From Prinia subflava (lineage: Eukaryota; Chordata; Aves; Passeriformes; Cisticolidae), in assembly GCF_021018805.1 (NCBI RefSeq), contig NC_086248.1, positions 57,913,485-57,977,484 on the forward strand: a DNA stretch of 64,000 nt. The letters run 5' to 3'. How positions within the stretch are numbered: position 1 is the first letter of the stretch; every line of letters begins with the position of its first letter. The translations under genes were made by a program, and so were the position numbers. Under the pieces are notes generated by a model that did no database searches, was not told the origin of the DNA, and was given only the letters and a program-made list of their open reading frames with translations. Shown piece by piece: positions 36,701 to 51,126 of this stretch.

Positions 36701-39700
36701 TGACTACAGAATAATTGTGATTAGTATCACAGAATAGTCTTCTGAAGTTCATTCAGTGTGTTTAAGATACTCTGAGATCTTCACGTCACAATGCCATAGC
36801 TATATTTTGCGTTTAAATCAGGTGTGGGGATGGAATGTCCAGAAAACTTATGTGTACTTTGAATGCCATTCCTCTGCTTAAAAACCAAAATAAGTTAGTT
36901 TTGAAACACCTTCTGTAAACTATGCTGCCAATAGCAGCAATTCTAATGTTAGCATAGAAAGAACTTTAAAGTGCTTATCAAATTAGAAATCAGTATATTT
37001 GGACTCAGTACTACAAAGTTCTCAGAACAAGACATTTGAGCAAATGAATAAATTTGAATTAATGAAGGATTTGTAGATATAGAGAAGTTGGCATGCCCAT
37101 TGCTAAATACTCACATTAAAATTTCCACCTTGCAGGAAATGAGCTGTGGTTTCATGATATAGCTAAGCAGATTTATCAGTGGTACCATAAGAAGGAACAG
37201 TCCCATCCTGTGTCTAGTTACATGCTCACTTACCCCTGCTTGCTCTCACCCAGCATGAAAACCACAACGTTTCAGGAGCAAGACCAGCAGGAATGTATTT
37301 TTTTTTCATTTGAAGAGGGTTTTTTTGCATGTGAACTGATTACCCATCCCTGAGCCCACTTAACATTGGGCTTTGCTGCTAAATATCCATGTTGGTTTTA
37401 AATACTTTGCAGGGTAAATCATACTCTGTGCAGTGGATTTGCCCAGCTTTATGAAATGTGAAGGCTTAATTCAACCTTATTCAGGCCTTAGTAAGATGTT
37501 CTGCTTCATGCATGCTGAAAAAGTGACTGCAACTCATTTCCCCTTCTCTCTGGTGTTAACTCTGTGCTAATGAAATAATGGAACTTCTGGACTCAAGCAA
37601 TAAAAACATTACTTCTGAAGCAGATGAGGAGTTGTTTCTCATCCAGCCAGGACGATTTGATACTTTTAATGTCAAGTTAGGAAAGGATGTAATTGATATC
37701 TTTACACAGAGCAGCAGGCACAGCTTGCAGAGGGCAAGTGGTGTTTTTGTTGGCTCTCGGATGAGACTTTGAAATCTGGGTCTGTTTATTTCCTTGCCTG
37801 TGATACTTAAACAAGTCCCTGACTTGCCTAAGGAACCTGATAGGAACTTCACAGTGTTCTAGTCAACCCAAAGGGAAGAATTTACCCTGTCATCTCAGGG
37901 GAATTTTCTCTTTTCTTTTCCTCCTCCATGGTTAATACTTAATAATGTTTCACTCTGCCTACCACCCTTCTTTGTTCCTGTAGTCCCAGATCTTATCCTA
38001 AGGCAAAAAAGATGCTGCTGACAATCATAATTCTATAAAGTAGTAGCTATCCACTGCTGTAAGGCTCTTAAATGCCTACTGCTCGTTTTGTTACAGGAGA
38101 TAGTTGTTTGCAGCTGGGAGGATGTAAGTTCTGACTAGGACAGAAAACTGAGGCGTAGTGGCTGGCTCTTTTTCAGGTGAAGCTTCACCCATACTGTAAC
38201 ACAACGAGCTTGTTGGCAGATTTTGTTGAGAGAATAAATGACAATGATAGTTACTCTTTGGTTATGGACTTACAGAAGATGGTTATCATATACAAATATA
38301 ATCTTAAAAATATTTTTACAGTGATAGTTGGACACTACAGCTCTCAAGCTCTTACAGATCTCTTCCACTCAGATTAAAGGGAAGCATCATGGTTCTAGAG
38401 TCCAGGAGGATGTCTGCTGAACTGCAGATTATAATCCAAAATAAAAAGCATTAAACATACACTTAAAAAAAACCTCAATGTAATGAGCAGGAGAAATACA
38501 AGGGTCATTTTACTGACAGATTAAACTGTTCCAGTTTGGAGAGATCAATGTGCACATAAACACCAAGAAGAAAAAGAAAAGTATGTAGGGGTTTCCTCTG
38601 AAACTGCATCCCTTTAGGGTGAATGAAAGGAGACTTTATCCTTACTTGAAGGATTGGAAAATTGTGTAGAAAAATGGATTTGCCTGTAAAATACCCCACA
38701 AATGTCTGGGCTTTCCAGGAGTAAGTGCTAATTTTCAAAGTCCTGGGATTAAATTTACCAGTGATGTGGTATAATTACTTGGTTGTATTTAAAATGCAGT
38801 GCCCAGACTAGCTTATTCTTTGTACAATGATATTTAAATAAAGCCTGTGATTATGATCTGTGCTCTCCAAATCGCTAATCTGTCTGAAGGAGAGCAAACA
38901 GGAGCTCTGATTTTAAGGTGTGCTTTTGGTGGGTTTTAATTTTTTTTACAATATTTGCTCAGTGGTTGGTATAATCCCGTTTAAAAGGGTTTTTTTGCTT
39001 ATTGGGCATGTTCTGTCTGGCTACCATTATTTCATTCCTCATTCATAACTGAGTAACTTAATACTGAAATCAAACAAGTTGGAGTTTCAAACCCAGATGA
39101 AGGGTTTTTTTGTCATCCCATTTTCATTTTGTTTTGTGCAAACAGGTGGTACTTTGTTGGCTGTTCTGCAGCTAGTGTCACTTTGAAAACATTTGAAGCC
39201 AATTTTTGTACAGAGTAAACATCCTGTGGTTAGAAGGGCTTAATTAGCTCAGGTGCCTTTACTGCTGGCATACACCTCCTTATCTTAAAACTAGTGTCCA
39301 CCAACTAATCCTTTATTTACATTGACCTTTGGAATTTCTCTGGAAATGCCTTTTTGTAACCTCTCCCATTATAAATGGGAAGTGAACAAAGTGTCAGGTA
39401 AACAGTGAGGTTGCTGGTAAGCGAATTAATAATACACATGAATGTAAATGTCTTCTCACGGGTGGCAGGCTGGGTGCCTGTGATTAGCCTCAGAAAGAGT
39501 GCCAGGGATATGCTTACGCCTGTGATATGGTTTGTTACCTTTTGTTGTACCATTTTACAAAGGAATCTTTTTCTTTTGTTTATGCATGGGAGGACTGAAT
39601 TTGTTAATCAAATGTCCGAGGCTGTTTTCAGTGCTCTAAAGGAGGGAATTGTTCAGTGACAATGGCTAATTTGCGATAGCAATCGCAATGTGAAATCCTA

Positions 39701-39726
39701 GTGGGCACTTGGATCTCTTCGTCTAG
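33727..39726. other. Long non-coding stretch, probably intronic
   Basis: No supported gene. A polypyrimidine zone with CTTT repeats lies near 34911-34970. A 27-nt unit at 38097-38123 has good splice signals but would create TAG if joined to the next candidate exon. The rest is AT-rich DNA with no recognised repeats. Confidence 0.5.
34911..34970 (+). repeat. Polypyrimidine tract with (CTTT)n
   Basis: A T-rich pyrimidine tract interrupted by a few non-pyrimidine bases, with about five CTTT units at 34922-34941. It ends just before a TTAG at 34968-34971. It resembles a strong splice acceptor, but no donor and open frame follow closely. Confidence 0.75.
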
Positions 39727-39836
39727 AGCAAGCTGATATCACGGTGCATTCTACAATTCAGCATGAACAAAACGGGAGCCTATTTCCATTTTATGATGAT
39801 GGAACTATCTCAACTTCACCCCCTTGGCGAAAAAAG
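39727..39836 (+). CDS. Candidate 110-bp internal exon, gene not identified
   Basis: The segment is bounded by an acceptor (ggatctcttcgtctag) and the donor AAAAAAG|GTATCA. With two bases completing an upstream codon it reads QADITVHSTIQHEQNG..., then SLFPFYDDG, and ends TSPPWRKK exactly on a codon boundary (phase 1 in, phase 0 out). It holds several CpGs although the flanks are CpG-poor, which favours coding constraint. A second frame (from the first base) is also open, so the frame is not proved. The peptide has no cysteines, one possible N-glycosylation site (NGS) and a basic end. Phases fit the candidates at 21405-21479 and 57784-57844. I do not recognise the protein. Confidence 0.4.
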
Positions 39837-42800
39837 GTATCATTTTAGTTTGGTTTTGGTAAATTCTTAGCCCCATTGTGAAATAGTTTTTCTGATTACA
39901 GGATTAAAGGTAATCCTAGAGAATCCTGATAGTGGTGGCTGAAAAAGAAAATCTGTAAAACCATTGTATTCTGTTTCTCAGGTTTCTGGTTCTATAATAG
40001 TGTATGATTGCACTGACAACTGGTTAATTGAGAGTATCCCATCACAGGAGGAGAACAAGGAGTATGGCAGAAGTTGATGCTTTCTCCTATCCCATATTGA
40101 GAGAAGGGTAGTAGTGTAGGGAAGTTGAATTAGACAGAAGTAAAGAAATAATTTTGGCCTAACTATACTTGGAATATTAAAAGAAGCTTCTAGACATCAT
40201 ACCTGAAAAAGCTGCCTGTGTATTCTCTTTTTTTTAACCCAAAAGCTAGGTAGTTTGCCATTTCAGATTAGGCCATAGTGTAGGCCTTCCTTACAAGAAG
40301 AAAATAAATTCTGATCTGTTTTGAGTTTGTTTTGTTGCTCTTACTCAAGATATTACAGCAACAGCAATATTGTTATTAGTGTATAATTGAGTAAACTGGG
40401 CTAGGCTGAGATGATATATCTCTCTGGTGCAATGGAGGGTGTTTGCCTCTGTTTTTTCTCTAATACTCCCTGCATTTGTACTCCAAAGGAAGGATTACAT
40501 ATGCCCATAGCTGAAAACTTTTTTGAGCTTTAGAGGGAGTTTGTGGCAATGGACCCTCATGCAGATGTCGTGGCCATGGGCATAGGTGTTTGAACTGAAA
40601 GTGATTACCCAGGCTCCAGCTGGCAGAAGAGTGCAAGAAAAATGGTTTAGACCCAATAAAACCAAGTGCTCATGAATATGTTATTTCTGCTGCAAGTTTA
40701 ACATGTAACAGTAGTACAGAATATGCCTGCTCAGAGGCATTTAACTCGGAATTCAGGGTTGACTTTTTCAGATCAAAGGGGGAACTTAAGACACTCAAAT
40801 CAAATACTCACTCAGATTAGAGAGCTTAACTTCTATTTTTTTTATTGCTATTATTATTTTTGCATTATTTTAGAATATAGCAATCTGCACATCTGAATGA
40901 GATGCTGATCCTGCTGGTAAGACTTTAGAGTGAGCAGGTTCCAGGGGAAAATTGAAAGCATAGTAACTTTTGGTATCCAGTCTCTTGTGGAATGGAGTCG
41001 GATCTTTGTTTTTTATCAGAGAAAGGGTCATAACCTCATCAAGCATTCCCTCCCTTCCTCATGACTCCCCAAATCTGCAGTACTCTAATTGCATTTGGCA
41101 GATAAAAGCTATGAGGAAGTCAGGGAAAATTTTATTTTATGTTGCTGTCATTTGTCTGAACTAGTTCTTAATCTAAGATTACAAAGACATTGTTTATAAG
41201 GATATATCTATTGCAGTTTCTGTTTGTTTCTACTCCTCTAGGTTATATAAGGCAAACAGCAATAGATCTTAGATCCTTAACTTATTGAAAATTGAAAATG
41301 TTGTAAATGTGTTAAAATCAACACTTGCCTCTCTCTTTACAAAATCATTGAGCTTCTCTACATGTTAGCCTGATACAATGACTGTATCTATAGTCCGTAT
41401 ACAACACTGACTATTTTTCATGTATTTATACTTGCTGGGTCTAGGTAAGAATAAACTGTGAAGTGACATAAGGTGTTTCTTTCTAGTCAATATAGCAAGT
41501 GAACTAAAATGCAAAGCCTTGCTTAGCATTTGATCCTATTTTTGTGAAAAGACTTCTAAATCACACTGTCAAGGCAGCAAATAATCTGTATTGTATGCTT
41601 AGATTCTATATCTAGACTACACTGACAGTATATGTTTTATTCAGCGTTAAATATAATCCAACTTTGATGATGGTCCTGTGACTGTTCTTCCTTTAAGCTG
41701 AGTACTGTTAAAAGAGCTGGTAGCCCTTCTGCTGCCACATGTACACCAGGATGTTGTCAGTGCCTGCTCAGAAATCAATAGCTAAGATGGCCATGTGACT
41801 GTATCCGTCCTTTCCTTGGCATGTCTGTAAGTGCTGCATTTCATGTATTGGTCTCTGGCCTTTCTGTTTGTTTTAGAGAATACCTTTTGTTTTTTCACTC
41901 TTAACATTACTCTAAAAATGCATATTTATAAAAAGAACTAAAATTTCTCTGTAGGATAATACACTCCACAACAGAGCTGTGACGTTGTCACAGTCTAGGC
42001 AAGTTGTGTATTTGTGATGGAAGAGCTTTTAATGAAAAGAAAACAAAAAGAGGAGGAAATGCCTTGAGTGAATTCATGGACATATAACTTCTAAGTAAGA
42101 TATGTTTAATATTTAAGTGAGGAACTCTGCTTAAAAGGACAAGTGAGATTACTCTGACCTTCATTCTTTGCTCAGAAGAACAAAGTTAAGCATAAGTGAT
42201 AAAGATAAAAGTGCACATTGCTGTTGGGTGAATTGGGGCTGCTATTAATATTTGAATGTGGTGTCCAAAGCGAAGCCTGTAAAAACAGTAAACTTAGAAC
42301 ACAATCAAGTATTACCTGACAGTAATACTTTTTGAGACATGCAGCTGAAAATCAAAGCCTGCTTTCTCCAAATTCTTCATGTGTACTAAAAAGGTGCATG
42401 AAATATGTCAAATAACTTCATTTTTGAACAAGTGTGATATAAAACCTCCAAATTTTTGGATGCTGATTACAGTAGTGGAAGGAACAAATCTGTTCGTGAC
42501 TATACAGAGAAGAGCTGAAAAGACAAACACTGTATTTACTCATGAATTTTTGTTCAGGAAGATGTAGCTCATTTGCTTAGTGCTGCCTGAGGGAGGGAGT
42601 TGGAAGACAATTAAATTAGTTTTCTGTTTGTTTGTTCAGAGGCTTCAAGTGTTATCATTGGGTTGAATTTATTTTTCTTTTTTGATCAAAGTTAGGTGCA
42701 GAACTGAAAAGTTAAAAGTTGCTATGCTGATGGTGAGAAACAAGCTGCCTCCTTTGCTCCTTCCTCTTTGCTATCCCATCTCCCTTCTCCCCCATCCAGC

Positions 42801-45800
42801 CCTAAAATCTTCAATAATTACTTTGGTGATTGAAATTATGGAAATGTTCCCAGCGGTCCAGACCTGCCAGGACTAATTAAATCTCAGGATTTGCCAGTCT
42901 TTTCAATTTAAAATTAAGCTTTGTAAAGCCTATCTGAAGACATGATTTTCTTATCTCTAGGGGCCCTGACTCACTTCATACTTTAATATGATTTCTAGGG
43001 AGTAAAAATACTTTATCTTTAATTCACACAACTGAAGTTTAAAAAGAATTAATGAAAAACATTCACTAGTTAGTCTCTTTCCATTGCAGCTTCCTTATGG
43101 CAAAATTTGGTCAGAACACATGAAAGAAGGGACAGGTAGTTTCCCTGAAGCTTAAATGAGCAGGCTGTTGGCCCCCACCCTTGAAGTATTTTACTTAGGT
43201 TTGTGGGGTGAATTTTAATAGATGCTGCGAAGCATGTAGCCGCTGATGTGATAACTGCTGGAGTTATTTTCTGGAAAATACAGTGAACTTTTAGATTTAT
43301 TGCTTGGCATGCACATAACTGTTTGACAAACACTGATGGAGCATTCAATTGTAGTTGTTACTCAGCTTAGCACTTATTCAGTGTATATATTGCCCTCCAA
43401 TACAGCTAGAACTTATCTCCTAATGCTAGCATAACTTCAAGTAATATTTTGACTCTTTATGAACCCTTTACTGAGGTATACATTGTACTACTGATAATAC
43501 AAGCCATTGTGAACACAGCCAGTGATGGTGAGCAATAATAGGTGTTTTAGAATATGCAGTAGTTGCACATCTGGCCTGCCCTGGCCTTTGAACAGCTAAT
43601 TCATACTTCTAGGACCTAAACTCTTGCACTCTTTAAGGGCTGGAGTTGTGGTTTAAACTTCAGTGCAGGTTCCTTATTATGCACAGTGCTGTACACTTTG
43701 CTTATCTACTGACATTGTGTATGTGTGAAATCGACCTCATGCAATCATCATGAGTGTGGCTTTGCTAGCAAGTGGTACCATATATACCACTGGAAAATCC
43801 TCAGTTAACTTAGATATCACCTTTGTTACAGCCTTACCTCATTGCTTGACATTTAGGCTCATATTTAAGTGTTTTTCTTCAAAATAATCTTAGAAAAAAA
43901 GCAAGACTCTTTCTTGCTTACATATCTGCGTGGCAGTTTTCTCTCTTTTCCTGTTGCTTCCACTCTTTCTAAAGATTTGCAAACTTTCAGTTTTGGATTA
44001 GGAAAAAAATAGTACTTACAAAAATTAATAATTAAAACCCCCAAACAAACAAAATGGAAAACAACTCGTCTCTCCATGACTGTATTTGAAGAGAAGAAAA
44101 TTTAGTACTCATGCACACCATGGACAAGAAGTTAGGCTGACACATTTTACTCTGTTTTCAGTAGAGATGTCCTCTGTGGCTTTGGTGCTGCTTGCTAACT
44201 TCAGTAATTTAACTATGTCTCTAGAAGAGAGAATAAAGAAAGATGTTGTATATGTACAGATGTGCACTTCAGAAGTTTGAGAAGGTTCTGCTTTGTCCTT
44301 AAGTAATTATAATTAATTTAATATACAATTAATTTATTTTCTTCTGGCAGAAAATAGAATTTTTTTTCCTGTTTCTCTTGCCGGATTATGTGGATCTAGG
44401 TTGGCAATATGGTGTGTGCATGTGGTGGGGATGTTGCTGTTTTAAAAAGTCTTTTCTGTCAGTCTTTTCTGCAGTCTGTACAAGGAGTTTGAGTCCTAAA
44501 CACAGTGCAAATTTATCAAGCAGCATTTCCCAGACAGCTTATGGAAAGCAATCCTGGAGGACTCCCAAACTTAAATAACTGAAAGATACTGCTTGCTGTG
44601 CCTGCAGCTCCCTGGAATTGGAATGTAAAACTGGCAGTGGAATAAACGCACTCCCCGAGGAGGCTGAAGATGCTGCAGAGCAGCAGACAGGGAAAAAGAT
44701 CTTTCCAGAAAGAATGAAATATGCTTTTCTTTATTTAAATTTTTTTTAGCCTTATTCCTCTTTGAGGCCTGCAGTGATGGCAGGTGTCCAGCTCAGTATC
44801 AAAACTGTGGTTTTAAAACTGGAATGAAAGGATGGCTGTTAGCCACTCGTTAATCCTGTGCTGAAGGTCTCCAGGAGAGTAACCAGTTACTCAGCTTCAC
44901 AAGTGCACAGCTAGTCACGGCGGGGTGGGGCAGAGGGCTCACTCTGCAAGTGTGTTTCTGGACAACAACATTTCTAGGACATTTGAGAAGCACAGTACCT
45001 AATTAGCTGCTATTTCTTGGCTAAATTGGGCTGTTTGGTGTATATAGAGTTATGCTTCCGGAGAAAATGAATCTGCATTTGATGTAGGAAGAGTTTTTTG
45101 CGGTAAGCTTTTCCTACTTTTTTCGCCTTTTACATCTTTCTCTTTTGCCTGCTTCCTCTAGTAGGTTCATTGCATTGGTTCACTTCACCAATGTTTAGAT
45201 TCTTATCTTAAAACCAAAATATTTTTTAAATTTCTGATAATGCTGTTCTGTAAAATTATGTATGGCTTTTTTTTGTTAATCTTTTCTTTTCATGTACCAG
45301 CTATATAATGTAATGCAACAGGCAATGAGTGTTGAATCACTTAAAATAGAAAATTTATTGTGATATTTCAATTAATTTCTCAGGTAAGCTAATTTCTAAG
45401 AATGAAGTAGCAAGAAAAATGACAAACAGTGACGCCATGTATTTTTGTGACAAAATTTTGAGAGGAGGCTCTTTCCTGAACTGGTCATTGAGTTGAGCAT
45501 TGCTGGGATGACGAGTCACTGTGGCCACTGAAGCTTGTCCATCTCTGTGTGCATGTGATCTGTCATCTCAGTCAAGCACCTAAATGTCTTTACTTCACTA
45601 CCCGAGTGACAAATGTTAAATGTGGTGGGGCTGATTTGATCATCTTGGTAATTGAGTTTTGTAGGGGTTGACATAGCTGCCTAAGAATGAAAAGCTGTGT
45701 TACAACCTGAAATAGGTTATTTCTGGATGTTTCATTTGCCATTTCTCTCTCAGATGAGGGGAAAAAAGCAGAAGATATAGAGAGAAACTGCAGACGTTGG

Positions 45801-48800
45801 GTGTTTTAGAGATGCTTAATGATGTGTTTATACATGAACCATAAAAGTGCAAAGTCATTTTTATTTTGGGTGTCAGCATAATACCCTATTCCTGTCACTG
45901 CTAATGTTGTCTTATCTCTAGAGATGAATTTGTGGAAGTGTGATGCACAGACACATGTGAAGGCACAAGTTGTTGCTGTCCTCAAGTTAAAGGTTAAGGA
46001 GATCATGGCCTCACATATCACTCTAGTTTCCTTTTGTGATTGAGAGATTTGCTCTCTCTAAAAGTTGATAGCTGTAGAAAAAAAAAAGTTATTAATTTTA
46101 TTAAATCTCTTCCAGAAGCATTTATCCTTTAGCTTGCAGCCTTTCTAAGTTCAACACTTTACCTTTCTATGGTTCAAAATAAGTCACTTGTATGTCTTGG
46201 CCTCCATGTAAGTGATCAACAGAGGATGGATTGAAGTGAAGCTATACTTTGTTGGGGAGAATGTGAGAAGAAAGGAGAAAGATACATTTAACACTGCCCA
46301 AAGGAACTACCTCTAAAAGAGATAGGAAATCCCCAAATGTACATCTGAAATCACTGAGGCTTACTGCAACTTGGTTTTGTTTGAATCAGCTGACAGGAAG
46401 CAATGTCTGTCCACAAACTAATGTGCCATGTGTGCATTTCTTCATACACACATGGAGACATGCACACATACAGACACACACACGTGTTGTTAGATTTCTT
46501 GATTCCAGTTTAGTCAATGACTCTGCATGCCTGAACCTAAAGTCTGTATTTAAATTAGGGTATAAGGAGGATATGGTCTGTCAGTCTGCCTGTCATCAGG
46601 TTCTTATGCTTTTTAATAACCCACAGCACCTCCCCAGAGGTCCTTTGATAGGTAAGGGCATGAGCATGATTTCTAGCTGAACCTGCAAAAACCATCTGTG
46701 CAGTCTTTGGGACAGCTCAGCCTGGTGGTTTTTGTGCAGCTCTGGAGTGCAGGTACCTTCGTTCTCCCTGAGGTTTCCAAACACTGGTGAGGTGACAGAG
46801 GGGATAATTCCTCCTCCCCCTGTAGCCCCTGGGCCGTGTACTCTGGTCACTCCCTTCCTATGGCAGGAACAGTGAAAAGGGAGCTGGGTGTCCACAGCAC
46901 CTTTACTGCTGGAGCGAGCTCTTTGTGAGCTTGAGGGTGTGTGATCCAGAGTGAGAGGAGAGAGGCACCACCAGTGGGCTTAACAGGGATTTAAGGCAAC
47001 TGCCTTAGAGTGCTGAGACTGAGCTTGTCTGAAAATTAAGATCATAAATATATTTTTCTGTCAATTACATCCTTATGTTAGCATTTAATCCTCTTGCAAG
47101 GAATTTAATTAGCATATACACCATATAACTGTTCATTACAGCCTGTCAAAAGGAGTAAGAAAATATTTAAGGACTATTTATATATATTTTTCTTGTACCT
47201 TTAGAGTACAGACAGAAAGACAGCAGATGGAAAATTTGTTATGTTATTGTTTCCTTCAGGGATGAATATCTTGAATGACAAGAGCAAAAATTTGTGGAGG
47301 TATGTTGTTCCTGTGTATGGTGTGGATTTTCTTGCAATGCATATAAATATGCTTTAATCACATTTGCTAGCAATATTTGTATGCTTGCTAACAACACTTT
47401 GTGTATTTCCACAACTGTGTCTGCGTTTTGGGAATAGTCTAGAGAATACATATCCAGTTACTGTAATTTTGGATAGCTTTTTGTAGTTCATTTATTTTTG
47501 TAACCTGGGGCTTTCCACCGCACTGAATACTTACTGACCTTTAATTTCATTTACTGGAGGGTGGAGAGGAAAGAGGAGAAAAGAAAGGCTTTAGGAAATC
47601 CCTTTCCCCACCCTGCAAAAGAAGGTAACTTTCTGTTTAAATCGTGTTTGGATTTAAAGGCTGTAAACAGAAGAAAAAAAAAGAGATCATTTTGCATCCT
47701 TCATAAAAGCCAAATGTTGAAAGCAAAGTATCAAATATTCAGGAGCATTACAAATTTGATACAAGTTCTGGAATAGATTAGTATTTGAGATTTATAAAAT
47801 CATTGTAGTCCCTGCTGAACAACCTTAATGCTGATACATGATTATTACTAATATTCTCTGGTTAATATTTCAATAATGCTCACTTAAACTGGGTATTTTT
47901 TATAATGGATTTTGTCTTGGATTAATAATGTACACACCAGATCACTAATCTCTTAAGGTGCTTTTCCTTCTACTTAAGTTCATCTAATTTTCTCAAACCA
48001 AAAATATTTCTTCATGCAGTTGCTTACATTTTTGCTAGATTAATTTAATCCGCTCCTTAATTTCCATTTTAAATCAATACCAGATATTTAGTACAGTAAT
48101 ATTTTTCTCTTGTGATTCAAAAGATTGAGTTTGTCAGCTGCTTTCCTACAGCTGGAGAAAATCTGTTTGTTCATTTCTTAACCTTTTGACATGTCTGTTT
48201 TTACAAGCCTGGCTGTTTGTGATGGGGGATTCAAGTATAGAGTAACAACTACAGAAGGAATCATCCCTTGTTATGATCAGAGTGTAAACTGAGCCCTGTG
48301 CTACAAGGGAGGAGTAGGTTTACACAAGATTTTTGCACACCAGGAAAAAAAAGAGGAGACCCTGTTCTTCCTTCACATAATGGTTGAATTTTCATGTGGT
48401 GTAGTAAAAGGTGAACTTTTAAAGGTTTTATTCACATGTCTTGGACTTATGATTGTAAAATTGACTTGCAAGTAGGTTAGACCACTGATTCTCCACTGTA
48501 AAAGCAGGCTTAGCAAAGTTGCAAGTTTCCTTCTGTTCATGTAGCAAGTGAGACAGGTCTGAAAAGTCAAGACCACAGAGCTGCTAAAATGCCCTTGCTG
48601 TTGTAAGCAGGGAAATGCAAGAGTTTAAAGCGTTTGGACAGGAATCAGTTTATGGGATATGCATGCTAAGTGTTTTCTGATGACTGACCCCAGGCTCAGG
48701 AGTGTCCCAAGTGGATTGTGCATGTAGGTGCTGAAGAAGTAGCTCTGTCTGTCTTCTGTGTCAGGCTATTATATCTATCAAACCTTCAGGCTTCAGCTTC

Positions 48801-49008
48801 TCAGTGCCAGTCCTACTTTTATCACACTTGGAAAGCATAACCATTACATAAAAACTACTTAACTCTGCCTGTGTTTTTCCAGGAAGAGTGAAGGGTTGTA
48901 ATAGTGGCGACAGATCAAGCTTTGTCCTTCTTTCTCAAAATAAGTTGTATTGTCTGACAACAGGTGATTATTATGCACGTATTTATGCCATATATATATA
49001 TAAAGTTT

Positions 49009-49042
49009 CCACTTTTGAGGTGTTCCCACTTTTGAGGTGTTT
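49009..49042. repeat. Two-copy 17-bp tandem duplication
   Basis: The sequence ccacttttgaggtgtt begins at 49009 and again at 49026, giving two adjacent copies with a 17-base period just after a short TA repeat. Confidence 0.85.
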
Positions 49043-51088
49043 TCCTCTCCTTATGTCTTTTTTGTCATGTCTCCTAGTGCCATAAAAAAACATATCTGAA
49101 TGAGTTGTGGTGCCAAAGACCACCACAGTGATTACATGTGCTATAAGCACGTGTGAGATGGCTTCTGCACTAAACTGAGGAAATCCAACCGAGTTAAGGG
49201 TCTGTCTACAGCAGCAGAAGTATCAGAATGGGCACAGTCCTGTTCTGGACCCTACAGATGCGCTGGCTGAGGCTTCTGTTGCCAGCAGGACTGGGCATCT
49301 GGGCATCTGGAGCCAGCTGTGCCCTAACACATGCACACACTGCAGCATCACCTCTGGGCTATGCAGACAAAACCAGCTTGTCTTCTAAGTGCAGAAAACA
49401 TTATTCTCCTGGGCTACTGATAACTAATTACTAACGAAAAGTATGGGTTTTTTCCCCATTTTAGTAGGGTGGCTATTATAGGTTCTGATATAAATACAGT
49501 AAATGTTTCCTTAAAACTCACTTGAAAAAAGTCCATGTCTAAGCACTTTGGAAATTTAAACAGCTTGACATGCTGCATGCACATCCCTTTTGTACTGCAC
49601 TAGCAAGTCTGAAGGTTTTTTCTTTTTTTTTTTTTTTTTTCCTCCTTAAAATGAGTCTATTTCAGATCAGAATGTGGAGTTGCATAGTGAATTACCTTTA
49701 TTTGTGCAAAGCATAAGCTGTCACTACCCACACCCATTCATCTCTGTAACAAAGAGAGCAAATGAAAAGGGGAAGTGGGCGTGCTAAGGAGGGATTCCTA
49801 GCTACACCGCTATGTGCAGAGTAATATTACAGGCTCAAAGCAGAACCATTGGTATCAGCGACATGTTCCTAAACCAGCTATGTTAGTCTGAAAAGAGAAA
49901 AGCAAACATAAGAGAAAGGAATGTCAATACGGAGGGTGGGAAATGGTGGGCTCCAATATAACACACTCAGTGCATACTTCGTAATTGTTTTCCTGTTTGC
50001 TAATGGTGATTGTCAGGACTTTTATCTTAAATATGCTTCTCGCCACCTTTGGATGTGAGAGATAGTGCTGACATAATGAGGCTTGGAGTTTGAACTGTCC
50101 TTTTCGTAGTAAATAGAACTTGATAATGAAAAAACCTCATGGTTCCTCCACTAATAAATCTGGCTAATCCCTGTGATACTATGTTGCTCCCATCCCTGTA
50201 TGTCAGTGTTAGTGTGACTGCTAAGAAAATCAGTAAAATGGAAGACCACAACTCAGAATCTTACAAATTGGCAGTAGTGACTGGCTAACAGTATTGAGTG
50301 GCTAGGCATTCTGTTCTTGCTTTCCTAGGCTTTCATCCTCTCACATTTCTTCCTGTGCTGTATTCTTCCATTGTAGAGTTATTGGCAGATGCAAAAGTAT
50401 TATCACTAAATTATCAGCTGTATCAGCATTTTTTCTTGAATGTTCTTCTAACACAGAAATTCCTTTTTTCCCTGGGCATGAATGAGTTCTAAATAAATCA
50501 CTTATCCAAAATATATCAATATATATTAAATGCAGTGAACAAACTGGGTTAGATTTTGTACAGTCCTCTGGTAGATACTTCTAGTAACAGTTTGTGTCAA
50601 TGCTATTCATTGAATCCTAAAAATGACATTATATTATTACACCTTAAAGGGCAAAGGGGATTATGGATATTGAAGCCTCTTCTTGATAATTTCAGTGAAT
50701 CTGTGCTGTACTTGTTGGGAGATGGTTTTTACCAGTCTCTGGTAATTTTGCCGTTGAAGATCTCTTACCCGTGGGGGTCCACTGGCAGCTTCTCTTCTCT
50801 CCATCAGTGTGCACGTTCATGTCACAGCTTACCTGTGGCACTCTTCAGTTTTTGATGTTGCCTTTTTCTGAGTCAAGACTAGCTGTGACAATTGCCGTGC
50901 AAAAGGGAACAATATGACCGCACTCAGCTTGACTGTTCTTGCTGTGAAGTGTTCAGGCCTTCAGTGCAAGATGCCTTTGTCATTATTTTCAAAGAACTTT
51001 GTTGTAATTTCATCAGGAGGGGAATGTTTCTCCCAGATTGTTTTTCTAACCTTCAAAATATTTTGCAATGAATTTATAATTGGCAGGA

Positions 51089-51126
51089 TCTGTGCATAGT
51101 TTAAAGGTCTGTGCAAAGTTTAAAGT
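51089..51126. repeat. Two-copy 19-bp tandem duplication
   Basis: The unit tctgtgcatagtttaaagg (51089-51107) is followed by tctgtgcaaagtttaaagt (51108-51126), with two differences. Confidence 0.8.

Noticed and set aside
36726..36745. atcacagaatagtc, similar to the reversed CR1 3' end
   Set aside because: Only about ten bases match and the following sequence is not CR1-like.
38097..38123. 27-nt splice-bounded unit (ttttgttacag acceptor, GTAAGT donor)
   Set aside because: In the phase needed by the neighbouring candidates it leaves T before AG and creates TAG at the join to 39727; probably a decoy pair.
46627..46651. 25-nt unit with acceptor and GTAAGG donor
   Set aside because: Its phases (0 in, 1 out) do not fit before the candidate exon at 57784, and it is short enough to arise by chance.
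48883..48963. 81-nt open unit after a very good acceptor
   Set aside because: The donor (GTGATT) is poor and its phase does not follow the exit of the candidate at 39727-39836.
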